A stretch of 64,000 nucleotides of DNA, taken from assembly GCA_963966185.1 (NCBI GenBank), contig CAWZYM010000271.1, forward strand, positions 494,501-558,500. Reading direction: 5' to 3'. Within the stretch, counting starts at the first letter, position 1, and each line of letters begins with the position of its first letter. The notes beneath the pieces were generated by a model that saw only the letters and a program-made list of their open reading frames with translations, made no database searches and was not told where the DNA came from. The position numbers and the translations under genes are program-made. Below are positions 21,972 to 32,519 of this stretch, one piece after another. The DNA is from Rhabditoides inermis (taxonomy: Eukaryota; Nematoda; Chromadorea; Rhabditida; Rhabditidae).

Positions 21972-22832
21972 ATGACCATCTCTATCCCAGCTTGCGACGT
22001 GAAGGAGTTGACGTCGAAGGACACGTTCGACGCGGCGATTCACTCGTCCACACCGACCATCGTCATGGCACATGCCTCGTGGTATGTATGTTTCTCGATT
22101 GTATGGTGGTAGTACGGCAGCATGCACATGCTTGTGTTGTAGTTGCATTCTCGTTATTATGGCTCCCGTGTATGCTTGTCCTTGCCGATCAAACAAACAT
22201 TACAATGTAATGTTAATTTTAATCGGCTAAAAGAACGCATGCATGGCGAAATTCCATGCCGACCCGATCATTTCACAGCTCAAAACAAAGAAGCAAACTC
22301 CGAATCCGGAAGCCTATCTCTGAAACTCTGAATCGTATACTGTTGACCATTCTGCGTAAGATGGCATTGATCAGGTGCGGTCCGTGTCGCGCTGTCGCCC
22401 CCCTCTTCGTTACACTATCGAACGAGCACTCCCGGCTCAACTTTGTCTCAGTGGACACGGATGTTTTGGATGGTAAGCGAGTGGCTTCTCTTCATTGAAA
22501 TGTTTTTCAACGGCAAGAAAGAACTAATAACGTTGAAAAAGTCAAGTATTTTAGGCGTTTGTTTCCAGAATTGATTGTGACAGGTTAAGCTATTTTGTTT
22601 GATAACGATAACTAGTAACTAACAAATCTCGCGTGGTTGATGCTCCGTTTCAGAGGCGGCGCAGGAGCTCGGCGTGCGCGCGCTGCCCGCATTCTACCTG
22701 TTTGTGGATGGGTGAGCTGAACGATATGACTACCAATAACTATTCAATTCGTTCTCTTGCAGGTCGAAAACTGGCGAGGCTGTGGGCGCGAGTGCGGCGG
22801 CCGTGCGCAATCTGATCGCGCGCGCACCTTGA
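21972..22832 (+). CDS. Thioredoxin
   Basis: Four exons (21972-22081, 22375-22472, 22654-22711, 22763-22832) close in phase to 111 aa, the normal size of a single-domain thioredoxin. The active site WCGPC spans the first exon junction (HASW|CGPCRAV). FVSVDTDV provides beta-3, and ALPAFYLFVDG contains the cis-proline loop (usually P-T-F; here LPAF). The C-terminal helix is AAAVRNLIARAP. It should act as a cytosolic disulfide reductase working with thioredoxin reductase. The N-terminus MTISIPACDVKELTSKD lacks a targeting peptide. TTGTTAG directly precedes the ATG, so the mRNA may be trans-spliced. The WCGPC motif is intact; nothing suggests decay. Confidence 0.9.
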
Positions 22833-23106
22833 TCAACCACTATCACACATACCCTCATCATAGTATACTTTGCTGTTTGAACGATTGAGTCGTTACTTTT
22901 CTTCCGAATGTCTCGGACTGTTTACAGTATTAGTGCTAAACAGCTGAACACATGATTTTTGAATAATGAATGAAGAATTTGACATCTTCTTTTTTCTTGT
23001 TGTGTCATTTTACGTATTACACAATTACACTTTTCACTTCAACTTTACAGTTCTAGATAAAAAAGACAATAAAAAAATTGGTTGGAAAAAGTGTGGACTT
23101 GTAGGT
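22833..23106. other. Intergenic, nothing seen
   Basis: A/T-rich DNA between the thioredoxin stop and the target duplication of the BEL/Pao element. Probably includes the thioredoxin 3' UTR. Confidence 0.4.
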
Positions 23107-23111
23107 GTTCA

Positions 23112-23786
23112 TAAGCGGAAACAGACTACTCGCCACAACCAACAACCTTCTTCCAACAGGAATACTGTAACCAGTATCACTTCCAATGCTTCAAGCACAC
23201 AGCACAACAACACAATCAATTCACAAGTGTTTATCGCATGCAATCGAAACAAGTTAAGTCCTTCGGAGACGGGCAGTTGCGGACGGTTGGAGAGTCGCTG
23301 GACTTCCAGTTGCCTTAGAGCGGACTTATGTACGTTTCGAAGTGATTCCCAGAGAGAATCACAGTGGTAGGTCAGAACGCCACGTGCCGCTTTGCACTGA
23401 CCGTATACGAGAGTGGACGGTGGATTAGAACACGCGACACTGCTCTATGAGTGAGTTGTATGTGCTGACCGAAACGCTGGGAGTGGTCGGGTCGGATTGG
23501 TCTCAGAGGAGACGAAAAGGGGTAGTCCAAAAGGACAAGAAAGCTTTTGAATCCCGGAGGAGATTCGATTGGTCGCGGAGGACAGTAATTGCTCACAAGA
23601 CTGGTTTTCTCAGAGCAAAGTTGAAATGACTGCTGCTAGGCCGTGGCCCCTCTCTTTTGTACTGCCCGCAACGTCTGCTGTCTAGACATTTCCTCATTGG
23701 CGTGACCGATTAACAAATGAACGCCATTAGTCCGTATTCCCAACGCGTATTATGCAACGTGTCGATAGTCGCGTCGTTCCACGACA
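23112..23786 (-). repeat. 3' LTR of the BEL/Pao element
   Basis: 675 bp, the same sequence as 31840-32514 as far as I can read. In element orientation it begins TGTCGTGGAACGACG and ends CCGCTTA if the GTTCA duplication sets the boundary. Small ORFs inside it are identical in both copies and are not genes. Confidence 0.95.
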
Positions 23787-24056
23787 CTCCCCCCTGAACA
23801 ACGATGGTGGGGGTGTATAAAATCAGGAGAAATCGATAACCATTTCTCGACGACCGATCGATGAGACATGATGACACTGTTTCGTTTCCGATCAATACTA
23901 ATCGATATGATATACGTGATTGGTTTTATTTAACAGGGGCGGACCAATGGAACCCCAACGGAACACTACAAACTACAATAAATATGAATAACATTGGACC
24001 AATAGAACATGGTGCGGGTATGCGATAGGTTGAATATGGTGCTGAACATCCCTCCT

Positions 24057-24976
24057 TCAGTCCCGAGGAGTGATTTCGGCGCACATGGAGACGTGGTGGC
24101 CAGTCTTGCCGCAGACGGCGCAACGACGGTTGACGTGCCTGCACGGCTGAGCGTGCGCCCTTGCGCAGATGGGGCACCGCCTGAGATCCCTGATGCGGTT
24201 CTGGCGTGCTCCCAGGGAGGGGAACACGTCGCAAAGAGAGGACCTGTGCATGTTTCCGCAAAAGTGGCATGCCGAAGTAGTGGGGGTGACGGTGGGGGAG
24301 GCGTTGGTGCGCACCGATTTACGGGAGACGGGAGACGGCGACCTCGCTGCCGATCGCTTGCGGGACTTGGTCGTCGAGGGGTCCCTGCTCATGATGCGAG
24401 GCGACATAGCCGACGAAATGGCGCTCGTCAGCCTCCTCATCTCGAGGAGAAGGTCCTGGAATTATACGATGATAATTCCTAACCATGGTCCGTTCCGTTT
24501 CCGAATTGATAATCGATTCGAGATAACATTACTGGTTATGTGATGAGATAGAAAATAGTCGACGAGTTATCGCTCAGGGGCGGTAGTAACTGTATGCAAT
24601 CAATAAGTATAAAATATTCGATAATGGTGTGTAGCCAAAAGTTATTCGATCGGAAATGAGGAATAATATCTCCAATGATAATTGATTGAATTCGGTAATC
24701 GATTGGTGATCGATGGTGGAAATAATCGATTGGTGATCGATGGTGGAAATAAATGAACCACACCTCATTGGACACGTTGGTCTTCTCCGGGGTTGTCTTC
24801 TGGGTGGCGTGGACTGGGTGGATCTCCTGTCCGTTCAGGTTAACGGCATTGAGAGCTTCCGACAGCGCGAGCGGCGTCACTCTAAGGGCTCCTGGCTGCG
24901 CTCCCTGGTGGGGCGGAGTCATCGGTGTATCGTCTGCCGAAATGAACGATGTGTCGGAGGCTGAGCGAGATGCCAT
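24057..24976 (-). CDS. Spliced accessory ORF with three zinc knuckles, 3' of pol
   Basis: Exon 1 (24764-24976) begins MASRSASDTSFISADDTPM and ends TNVSNE. Exon 2 (24057-24455) begins DLLLEMRRLTSAIS and ends AEITPRD. Both junctions are phase 0 with a GTGTGG donor and a TTCCAG acceptor, giving 203 aa. The C-terminal half carries a basic, Ser/Arg-rich stretch and three Cys/His knuckles: CHFCGNMHRSSLC, CPICARAHAQPC and CAVCGKTGHHVSMC. This arrangement parallels the three knuckles at the end of Gag in the same element (CIFCGSTMHTSVLC, CQKCYLPGHYGSQC, CVTCGKPHRNELC), but the proteins are diverged. It lies between pol and the 3' LTR, where an env-like gene might be. No signal peptide or transmembrane segment is present, so it is not env. 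A nucleic-acid-binding accessory or Gag-like role is inferred. Confidence 0.65.
24698..24752. repeat. Direct repeat in the accessory-ORF intron
   Basis: TAATCGATTGGTGATCGATG followed by GTGGAAAT occurs twice back to back, inside the intron of the 3' ORF and close to its donor. Confidence 0.85.
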
Positions 24977-25594
24977 GTTGCTGTAATTTTAACGATCTCT
25001 AACGAATTTTAACGATGGTGATAACTCAAACGCGCATCAGCATCACATATCGATCACGATCAATGTGGGGCAGGCTAGCCACGGTGAGATTATTTTAGCA
25101 AGGAACTGATATGATATGATGATACGTACAGGAACTAAGATGAAGACAATCAAAGACGCGTAGATGATAAATGTTACAACATCAAGGTCATCAGGCTGAA
25201 CCGTCGATAAGCGTCACAAACATCAATGGTCATAAGGGAAAGGAAGATAGCGAATGACAAGGTATTCCTTCGATCTGTCAATAGTGGTCTTTTATGTATA
25301 CCGACGGACCACAGTTTCAGAACTTTCTGGGAACATGCAAATTCGAATTTGAATTGGCCGTATTTTGTAGTACACTCCTGTTGGCTAATAGCGGCCACCC
25401 GACAGAAGTCGTTCGTAGTTATGTTCGAATGTCTTGTATGATCATTAAATACTACGGATGTTCCGGAATTTACGAATATCGTGGTATTTATTAGAATAGA
25501 GATTATTTGGTGTCATTAGGGTTGTGATGTAGTTTTTTAATACAAAGTTGAAACAATTAAAGAGGGAATAGTTACTATCGACTCGTTATTATTT
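24977..25594. other. Non-coding spacer between pol and the accessory ORF
   Basis: About 620 bases within the element without a convincing ORF. It could contain the promoter or splice acceptor for the accessory ORF (for example a subgenomic mRNA); none can be proven by eye. Confidence 0.4.
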
Positions 25595-28500
25595 TCATTG
25601 ACTTGTGTTTGTATATTCTCCGATTTCTAATGGTATAAGGGCATTTATCGATCTTTCTTTTGACCTTTGTGCGGAGGTTGAGACGATTACAGATCGGATC
25701 TGCCCGTCTTTACTGGGTACCAGTTGTGTTATTTTTCCTAGAGGCCAGTTATACCTGGGAACGTTCTCATCGCTTATTATGACTATCATACCTACTTTCG
25801 GCTTTATATTGGTGTATCGTTTGTTGTCGATGCGAAGCCTATGCGATTCTCTCAGATTTTTTATATATTCATCGGACCAGATATCCCAAAATTTGTCCCG
25901 GCATTCCTGTGATTTACCCAGGGACTTGATTGTTCGATGGTAGGCTGCTGTCTCGTCTTCTCCCTCGTATGTCGAATCGTTATCGTCGTTGTTAGAAGGG
26001 AATTGTAGTGGAATGGTGGCAATGTTTGGGGAGATGATATCTATGGGTCTTATCACTTTGCTGTCCGATTGCTGGGACACATATGTCAATGGTCGAGCAT
26101 TTATTATTGATTCTATCTCTATCAATTGAGTTTCCAGCTGTGATGGAGATAATTTTCTTCTTCCTATGGATTTGTTTAGACCTCTCTTAATTGATTGAAT
26201 CAATCGTTCGTAGGCAGCTCCTCTCCAGGGGCTCAGTGCAGGTATGTGCTTCCAGGTGATTTGTTTGCTGGCTGCGAACTGTTGAACCTGCTGATTTTTC
26301 TCAAGTATCTCTTTTGTTAGTGTGAAATTTGTCGCGTTATCTGATAAGATAGTGGATGGCTGTCCCCGTCTTGCTATGAATTTGCGAAGGGCGTGGATGA
26401 ATGTGTTCGCTGATAGATCGTTTACCATTTCTAAATGGACTAGGCGTGTGCTGAAGCAGGTGAAAATGCAACCCCATAGTTTTGTGTCTTTCACTTTTAT
26501 ATCGTTTGCAGATCACGCATTTTGAAAGTTCGTTGCGACTGATTGCCTTCCACGGGTGATCCAGTATCGATCCCGTATAGTCGCTAGGGTTTGGTTCGGT
26601 CCTATGTGGGCGTTGTCTATGTGAACTTTCCGTATTAGTAGTTTTGCCAAGTGGCTTCCCCCTTCGATAATTGTTGGGAACTTTGCGTCTTCCTGTAGAT
26701 TTGTGTTACCCAGCCTGCCTCGGCTTCGTACAATGCCGTGTTGATCTGTGAAAGGGTTCAGGTTTCTATGTTTCATGGAATTTTCGTTGATGTTGAATTT
26801 GTGTTGATGATTTCTTATGGTGCGGCGTAAGGTACGTTGGTATTCGGATGGTGACCATTCTTCTTTCACTCGAGATTTTGATATATGGTTGAAGGATTGT
26901 GAGAACTTACTGAGAAATCTTGCAATATTCCAGTTAAGTTTCACGTATCTGTCGATATTTGATGAGTTCTCAATATCAGTGACACCTTTGTTGTACGTCT
27001 CCGAGTGGTTAGTGAGTAGTGATTCGGCTTGGGGTGGTATGATGAATGATTCCGACCAAGTTGTTTCTGATCTGTTCAGGAACACTGGTCCTTTCCACCA
27101 GTTTGACGTATCTATGGATGTGCTTTCCAATCCGCGAGTTATGTGATCCGCTGGGTTGTCTCCTGATGCGACGTGACGAAGAATGATACTGATTCCAATG
27201 TCATTTAGACGAGTTGTGATTTCGTATATTTCCTTGATTCTTCGTTGGACGAATTTCTCTTGCTTCGTGGAGTTTGGTGTTTTTATCCAAGCTATGGCAA
27301 CACTTGAATCGGAGAATAAGTGTACAGTTTTCGTATCAATTTCTCCCTGGAATTCCTTGATTAGGAATTCTACCATTCTGCACCCGGCCAAGATGCCTAG
27401 AAGTTCTAGCTTAGGTATTGTCAGTTTGTTTCGTAAAGGAGCTAATCGTTGTTTTGCGAATATTAATTCTGCCCTTGGGTTAATGTTGAAATTCTTGCTC
27501 ATTTCACGAATGTATGCGCACGCTCCGTACATTTCGGTGGAGGCATCTGTGAAAATACACATGTCATGATACGAAGATGGAACCACCGCATTTGTCATTC
27601 TGTTGCGTAGTACCAAGGTATCAATTTTTGATATTATTGCTTCCCAACGTTTGTTGTCTGCTTCCGCTAGTTTGTCGTCTCACTGCGTGTTCTTGGTCCA
27701 AAGTTCTTGCATGAATATTTTTGCCTTTGTCAACAGTGGACACACTAATCCTAGTGGGTCATAAACCGAAGCTAGGTTGCTTACGACCGTACGTTTTGTG
27801 TTTATTTCAGGATTTTTGCGTATGAGGTGGACCGGAATGGCTATTTTATCGTTCTGGGGGTCCCACCGTATTCCTAAGATTTTAACATTGACTCCGCTGG
27901 CTTTGTCTTTCTCTTCAATGACATTGTTGATTGATGAACTGTTAGACAGGTATTCTCTCAAGTTCATATTGATCTCGTTGAACAGTTTCTTCGAGGTGCG
28001 ATAATATTCAATTAGGGTATCTGTGTTGTTGCTTCGCATGATCACATTGTCCACATAGGTGTTGTCTTGGATTTGCCTGCTTAACGGAGAGTTTGTTTTC
28101 TCTAGATGATATACAATAGATTGTGCAAGTAGGTAGGGCGAGGCGTTAACTCCGAAGGGAATGCGGGTGTATCGCATTTGTATGACATTGTCGATAGAAA
28201 AATCCTTTCGGAGCGGATCTTTGAACCACAGGAATCTCACTGCGTCTCTGTCTATGTTCTGTAGGTGGACCATTAAAAATGCTTTTTCTACGTCTGCAAT
28301 CATTATATGTTTGTTCAGCCTGGCTCGCAGTAGCATTCCACAAATATCTGGTAGTAGTGTGGGTCCCTGATGGATGATGTCGTTGAGTGATAGTTCGTAT
28401 TTCATGTGAGAACTTGCGTCGAATACTACTCTAAGTTTAGTTGTGTTGCTGTCTGGTTTTAACACAGCTTGGTGGGGTAGGAAGTAAACGATTTTTCCTC

Positions 28501-29659
28501 GTGGTTCATCGGCTGGTACAATTTCTATTATGCCTCGGGCAAGCTGATCGCTGAACGTCTTGCAGTAGTCTGTCCAAAGCTTTTCGTTGTTTCGGAGATT
28601 TCGGAACTGATTTTCTAGTCTTTGAGGCGCTATTCTATAGTTGTCTGCAATGGTGATATGTTCGTTTTTCCAAGGAAATCTGACGTGGATCCCGTCTTCT
28701 TTTTCTTCCACGGTGTCTCGGAAGTACTTTTTGACTTTTTCTTCTTCTATCTGTTTACTGTCGTGTTCGTCGCTAGCGGTTATGCCTATGTGCTCGATTT
28801 CCCAGTGTTTCTGGAGATCAAACTCTGTATCTGAATCTACTCTGGTGTTGTGGGCGAGATGTGTTGCTTGTCGTTGTGTCCCAGTTGTCTTCGTCCCTGA
28901 TAGAACTGGTCCAAATATGGTTTCGGTTGTACGCAGCCCAGATGGAAGGTCTATCGGTTTCTCGGGCGGACAAATGGTGTTGATCAAGTCCTGACCTATC
29001 AGTAAATCAGGTCTTACTCGTTTATCGTCTATACGTGGTACTGGTATGTTGTTTGCTTGTATCTCTCGTTTGTCGTCTTCTGACAGTTTGTACGTAAAAT
29101 ATGGTTTGGTGATGCATTCCGTAGTTTTTACTGTGGTCGTGATCTGTTTTCTTTCCTTGCTGGATAGAGTGATTGTTGCTTCTCCAGATCTTCTGAACGA
29201 TGTAGCTCCACCGAAGGATCCTATGGGAGTCTGTCGTATGTTTGAAAGTGGAATGCCAATTGATTTTGCTATATGTTCTGTTAAGAAGGTCGTCGTTGAA
29301 CCTCCGTCGATCATAGCTATTATTGATGTTGACTGGAGCGTGGTTGGGTTGATCACTGTTACTGGTATGCTCATTAGGGCCGCATTCGATGATTTTGTTG
29401 TGCTTGCTTTGGTGTGCAAAGCTGTGACTTCTGTGCTGCTAACGGGTGTTGCTTTAGCGTTGTGAATCGATGATTCTGCTGCGCTTGCTTCGGTGTGCAA
29501 GGCTGTGGCTTCTGTGCTGCTAGCGGATGTTGCTTTAGTGTTGTAAATTGATGATTTTGTTGCGCTTGCTTCGGTGTGCAAGGCCGTAGCTTCTGTGCTG
29601 CTCGCTGGTGTTGCCTTGGTGTTGTTATTATTGTTTGAAACCGCTTGATTAGAGTTACC
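25595..29659 (-). pseudogene. BEL/Pao pol: protease, RT, RNase H, integrase (disrupted)
   Basis: Reads from just after the gag stop in the same frame. Order: a Thr/Ala-rich repeat region; a retropepsin-like site (AMIDGGSTTTFLTEHIAKSI); reverse transcriptase with YVDN at the polymerase motif; RNase H (FTDASTEMYGACAYI, LELLGI, LFSDSSVAIAW); the HH part of the integrase zinc finger (VHIDNAHIG); integrase core with SDNATNFT and AAYERLIQSIKR; and the C-terminal domain ending IGEYTNTSQ. Lesions: an in-frame TGA at about 27680 between RT and RNase H, and a frame change at about 26500. At the latter the CVICKRY half of the zinc finger is joined almost directly to KDTKLWGCIF, so the segment expected to hold the first catalytic Asp is missing. 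This copy cannot make a complete integrase. Confidence 0.88.
29385..29640 (-). repeat. Tandem ~99-bp coding repeats at the gag-pol junction
   Basis: About two and a half copies of a ~33-residue unit (ASSTEATALHTEASATKSSI, then YNTKAT or variants) lie between the gag stop and the protease. The low-complexity linker has probably expanded by slippage or unequal exchange. Confidence 0.85.
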
Positions 29660-31666
29660 TCATTGTTCAGGAAAAAATTCTGTCTCCTGTTCCTGTTCAT
29701 TCTGTTCGAAGATGTTCTCTTCATCGGTTCTGGGGAGGGGGCGGTCCCCTTCCGTGTCCGGCATCGGGTACTCCTCCTCGTGGTCGTTGTATCCCTCGTT
29801 GGCCAGATGCACGGCTGGGGTGTTCTGATGGTTCATGCGGTACGGCCGCTGGCCGTTTTGACCGTTGTTGTATGGCTGCTGGTGCTTTCCTCCCTGGTAC
29901 TGGTTCTGCTGATTCTGGGTAGCATACTGCGTCCTCGGAAAGTGACTGGGAGGGGTGCTGTTCACCGTCCTTTCCATTCTGGCGGCTTGGAGGCAGAGCT
30001 CGTTTCTGTGCGGCTTGCCGCACGTGACGCAGTTGGACTTCACGTTCTCGCACTGTGATCCGTAGTGCCCGGGCAAGTAGCACTTCTGGCAGACGCCGGC
30101 CGCTCGGACAATCTGAATCTTGAGAGGGGTGGGGTTCCGCACCTTGCAGAGCACGGAAGTGTGCATGGTGCTTCCACAGAAGATGCATCCCTTGTTGTCA
30201 AATGCGCGCTGGCGCTGGGGCAGTGTGAGCATCGTTACCTCCCCCAGTTCATCACTGTTCATGTGCATGTTCGTGGTATGCACCGTGGGGTGGGTCGCGT
30301 TTGTGTCCTCGCTGTGGCTGTTGACCTCGCGTTCGTAGATGATGCAGTTGTGTAGCGATCGCTGCAGCTGATCGAGGTTGGTGATCATCCCAAAGCGGTT
30401 GTTGTATACGTTCTCTTTTTTGATGTGTCTCTGGACCCGGGGAGGCAGTTTCTCGAGAAGAGTCGATGCCGTTCCGAGGCCCGTTTCGACTTCAGGCATT
30501 CGGATTCCGAGCTGGTTGTGAGCGCGCTGAATGGCACTGATGATGATGCAGATGTCCTCGTACCGGTTCCTCAGATCGTTCAGACTGTATCCGTCAGTCA
30601 TCTTTGGTTGCTTCTGAATGAGGCGGCGGATTTCAGCCTGAATCTCAGAGGGGTGCATGTATTTTTCCATCAGATAGTCGATCACGAACTGGATTTTCCC
30701 GCCTTCCTTGGGAAGGAACGATTTCTCCCTCTCGTCCTCACAAGCTTCTAGAAGGAGGAAGAGCTTTTCCGAATCAGGCACATCTTGGCGCACGAACACC
30801 AGCGGCTGGTACATCTCCCAGAACGCCGCAAACGTGTTAGCACTGTTGAACTTGGGGAGTTTCAGGTTGCCGAACTTGACCCTGAAGTCTTTGTTCTTCG
30901 AGTACTCCGGGGTGAGGTTGGTGTGCTGACGATAGCTCGGCTTCGTGTTGTAGTTGGGGGTGGAGTGATCGAAGTTGTCTCCACCGGCTGTCGCCCGGAA
31001 CAACGATGGGTCGATGTTCTGCCTTGGCATGGGCTGTCCCAGACCGTAGTTGTTGCGGTGGAGGGTGGTCCTGGGGTCTGTGTCCGGTCCGAACATGTTG
31101 GGGCTGTAGATGGGAGCCTGGCCGTAGTTGAAGAACTTCCCGTAGTTCTCCTGCATCATGTTCTGTTCCTGCTTGTTGTGGTTGTTTCCACTGGGGAAGT
31201 GTCCCATCATAGGCATGTTCGGAGCCCCGTTGTGTTCGATAGCTGTTCCGGATGTTTCGGCCGTGTGGATGGAGACGGCTGACTTGGACTTGTTGAGAGA
31301 TCCGTTCAGCCCGTTCAGCTTCATCGAGTGGTTGGGAGTGTTTCCCTTCCTCTGCTCGAACATCACCATGTGGGTGTTCAGAAAGTCCCTGGCCTCCATG
31401 GTGATCATGGGGTAGTTGATCGATTCAGTGTACTCCTCGAATTCCGTCACACCTTCGGTGTTCATGGAGGAGTAGACACGGTTCTCAATCTTCTCGATGG
31501 TTGCTTCGAGTTCGTTGATGATAGTGCGCAAGAGGAGGAAGGTAGCTTCGGTGGCCGCGCTGAACTCGTCGTTCATCTTTGCGGCTTCGGCCTTCTCCAT
31601 GGCATCTTTCATCTTCTTGATGTTTCCATCAATGATGATCTTCTCGTTCTTGCGAACGTGCGTCAT
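29660..31666 (-). CDS. BEL/Pao Gag polyprotein
   Basis: A single 668-codon ORF from ATG 31666 (MTHVRKNEKIIIDGNIKKM) to TGA at 29660. The N-terminal part is helical and charged. A capsid-like DUF1759-type segment follows (KLPKFNSANTFAAFWEMYQP, SEKLFLLLEACEDE). Near the C-terminus are three Cys/His knuckles: CIFCGSTMHTSVLC, CQKCYLPGHYGSQC and CVTCGKPHRNELC. A Gln/Asn/Pro-rich tail ends ETEFFPEQ. The stop is a lone UGA, and pol continues in the same frame, so the element either uses stop readthrough or has lost a fused gag-pol through a nonsense mutation. Gag packages the element RNA into virus-like particles. The ORF itself is intact. Confidence 0.92.
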   Translation of the reverse strand: MTHVRKNEKIIIDGNIKKMKDAMEKAEAAKMNDEFSAATEATFLLLRTIINELEATIEKIENRVYSSMNTEGVTEFEEYTESINYPMITMEARDFLNTHMVMFEQRKGNTPNHSMKLNGLNGSLNKSKSAVSIHTAETSGTAIEHNGAPNMPMMGHFPSGNNHNKQEQNMMQENYGKFFNYGQAPIYSPNMFGPDTDPRTTLHRNNYGLGQPMPRQNIDPSLFRATAGGDNFDHSTPNYNTKPSYRQHTNLTPEYSKNKDFRVKFGNLKLPKFNSANTFAAFWEMYQPLVFVRQDVPDSEKLFLLLEACEDEREKSFLPKEGGKIQFVIDYLMEKYMHPSEIQAEIRRLIQKQPKMTDGYSLNDLRNRYEDICIIISAIQRAHNQLGIRMPEVETGLGTASTLLEKLPPRVQRHIKKENVYNNRFGMITNLDQLQRSLHNCIIYEREVNSHSEDTNATHPTVHTTNMHMNSDELGEVTMLTLPQRQRAFDNKGCIFCGSTMHTSVLCKVRNPTPLKIQIVRAAGVCQKCYLPGHYGSQCENVKSNCVTCGKPHRNELCLQAARMERTVNSTPPSHFPRTQYATQNQQNQYQGGKHQQPYNNGQNGQRPYRMNHQNTPAVHLANEGYNDHEEEYPMPDTEGDRPLPRTDEENIFEQNEQEQETEFFPEQ

Positions 31667-31839
31667 CGTAGTGTGATCAACACTGGATGTGGTACGTACT
31701 GGATATGGACAGATATCAGTTGATTACGATAGGATATCGATATGATATCGATCGATTCTCGAGATAACTGGGTTGTTAGGGTGGCTTCGAGTGTCTTTGT
31801 CTGCGGCTACGGGACGTTATCCGATAGGCCGATGCACCA

Positions 31840-32514
31840 TAAGCGGAAACAGACTACTCGCCACAACCAACAACCTTCTTCCAACAGGAATACTGTAACC
31901 AGTATCACTTCCAATGCTTCAAGCACACAGCACAACAACACAATCAATTCACAAGTGTTTATCGCATGCAATCGAAACAAGTTAAGTCCTTCGGAGACGG
32001 GCAGTTGCGGACGGTTGGAGAGTCGCTGGACTTCCAGTTGCCTTAGAGCGGACTTATGTACGTTTCGAAGTGATTCCCAGAGAGAATCACAGTGGTAGGT
32101 CAGAACGCCACGTGCCGCTTTGCACTGACCGTATACGAGAGTGGACGGTGGATTAGAACACGCGACACTGCTCTATGAGTGAGTTGTATGTGCTGACCGA
32201 AACGCTGGGAGTGGTCGGGTCGGATTGGTCTCAGAGGAGACGAAAAGGGGTAGTCCAAAAGGACAAGAAAGCTTTTGAATCCCGGAGGAGATTCGATTGG
32301 TCGCGGAGGACAGTAATTGCTCACAAGACTGGTTTTCTCAGAGCAAAGTTGAAATGACTGCTGCTAGGCCGTGGCCCCTCTCTTTTGTACTGCCCGCAAC
32401 GTCTGCTGTCTAGACATTTCCTCATTGGCGTGACCGATTAACAAATGAACGCCATTAGTCCGTATTCCCAACGCGTATTATGCAACGTGTCGATAGTCGC
32501 GTCGTTCCACGACA
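31840..32514 (-). repeat. 5' LTR of the BEL/Pao element
   Basis: 675 bp, matching 23112-23786. It should contain the element promoter and start of transcription in minus orientation. Between it and the gag ATG lies a ~170-bp leader, where a primer-binding site would be expected just inside the LTR; I cannot identify the primer tRNA. Confidence 0.95.
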
Positions 32515-32519
32515 GTTCA

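Larger units (their letters stand above)
23107..32519 (-). mobile_element. BEL/Pao LTR retrotransposon with target duplication
   Basis: A complete 9.4-kb element in minus orientation: 675-bp LTRs at both ends, gag, an interrupted pol (protease, RT, RNase H, integrase) and an extra spliced ORF between pol and the 3' LTR. The host sequence GTTCA is duplicated at 23107-23111 and 32515-32519, as expected for a single integration. By eye the two LTRs show no difference, which implies a recent insertion. Pol order PR-RT-RH-IN with the DUF1758-type protease and DUF5641-type integrase tail identifies BEL/Pao rather than Gypsy or Copia. Confidence 0.95.

Noticed and set aside
22966..23370. ORFs of 74-134 codons in the LTRs (also 31742-32357)
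   Set aside because: Identical in both LTRs, no homology or ATG context; explained by LTR duplication.
29721..30188. 155-codon minus-strand ORF and several plus-strand ORFs of ~100-165 codons over 25.6-31.7 kb
   Set aside because: Out-of-frame shadows of the BEL/Pao gag and pol.
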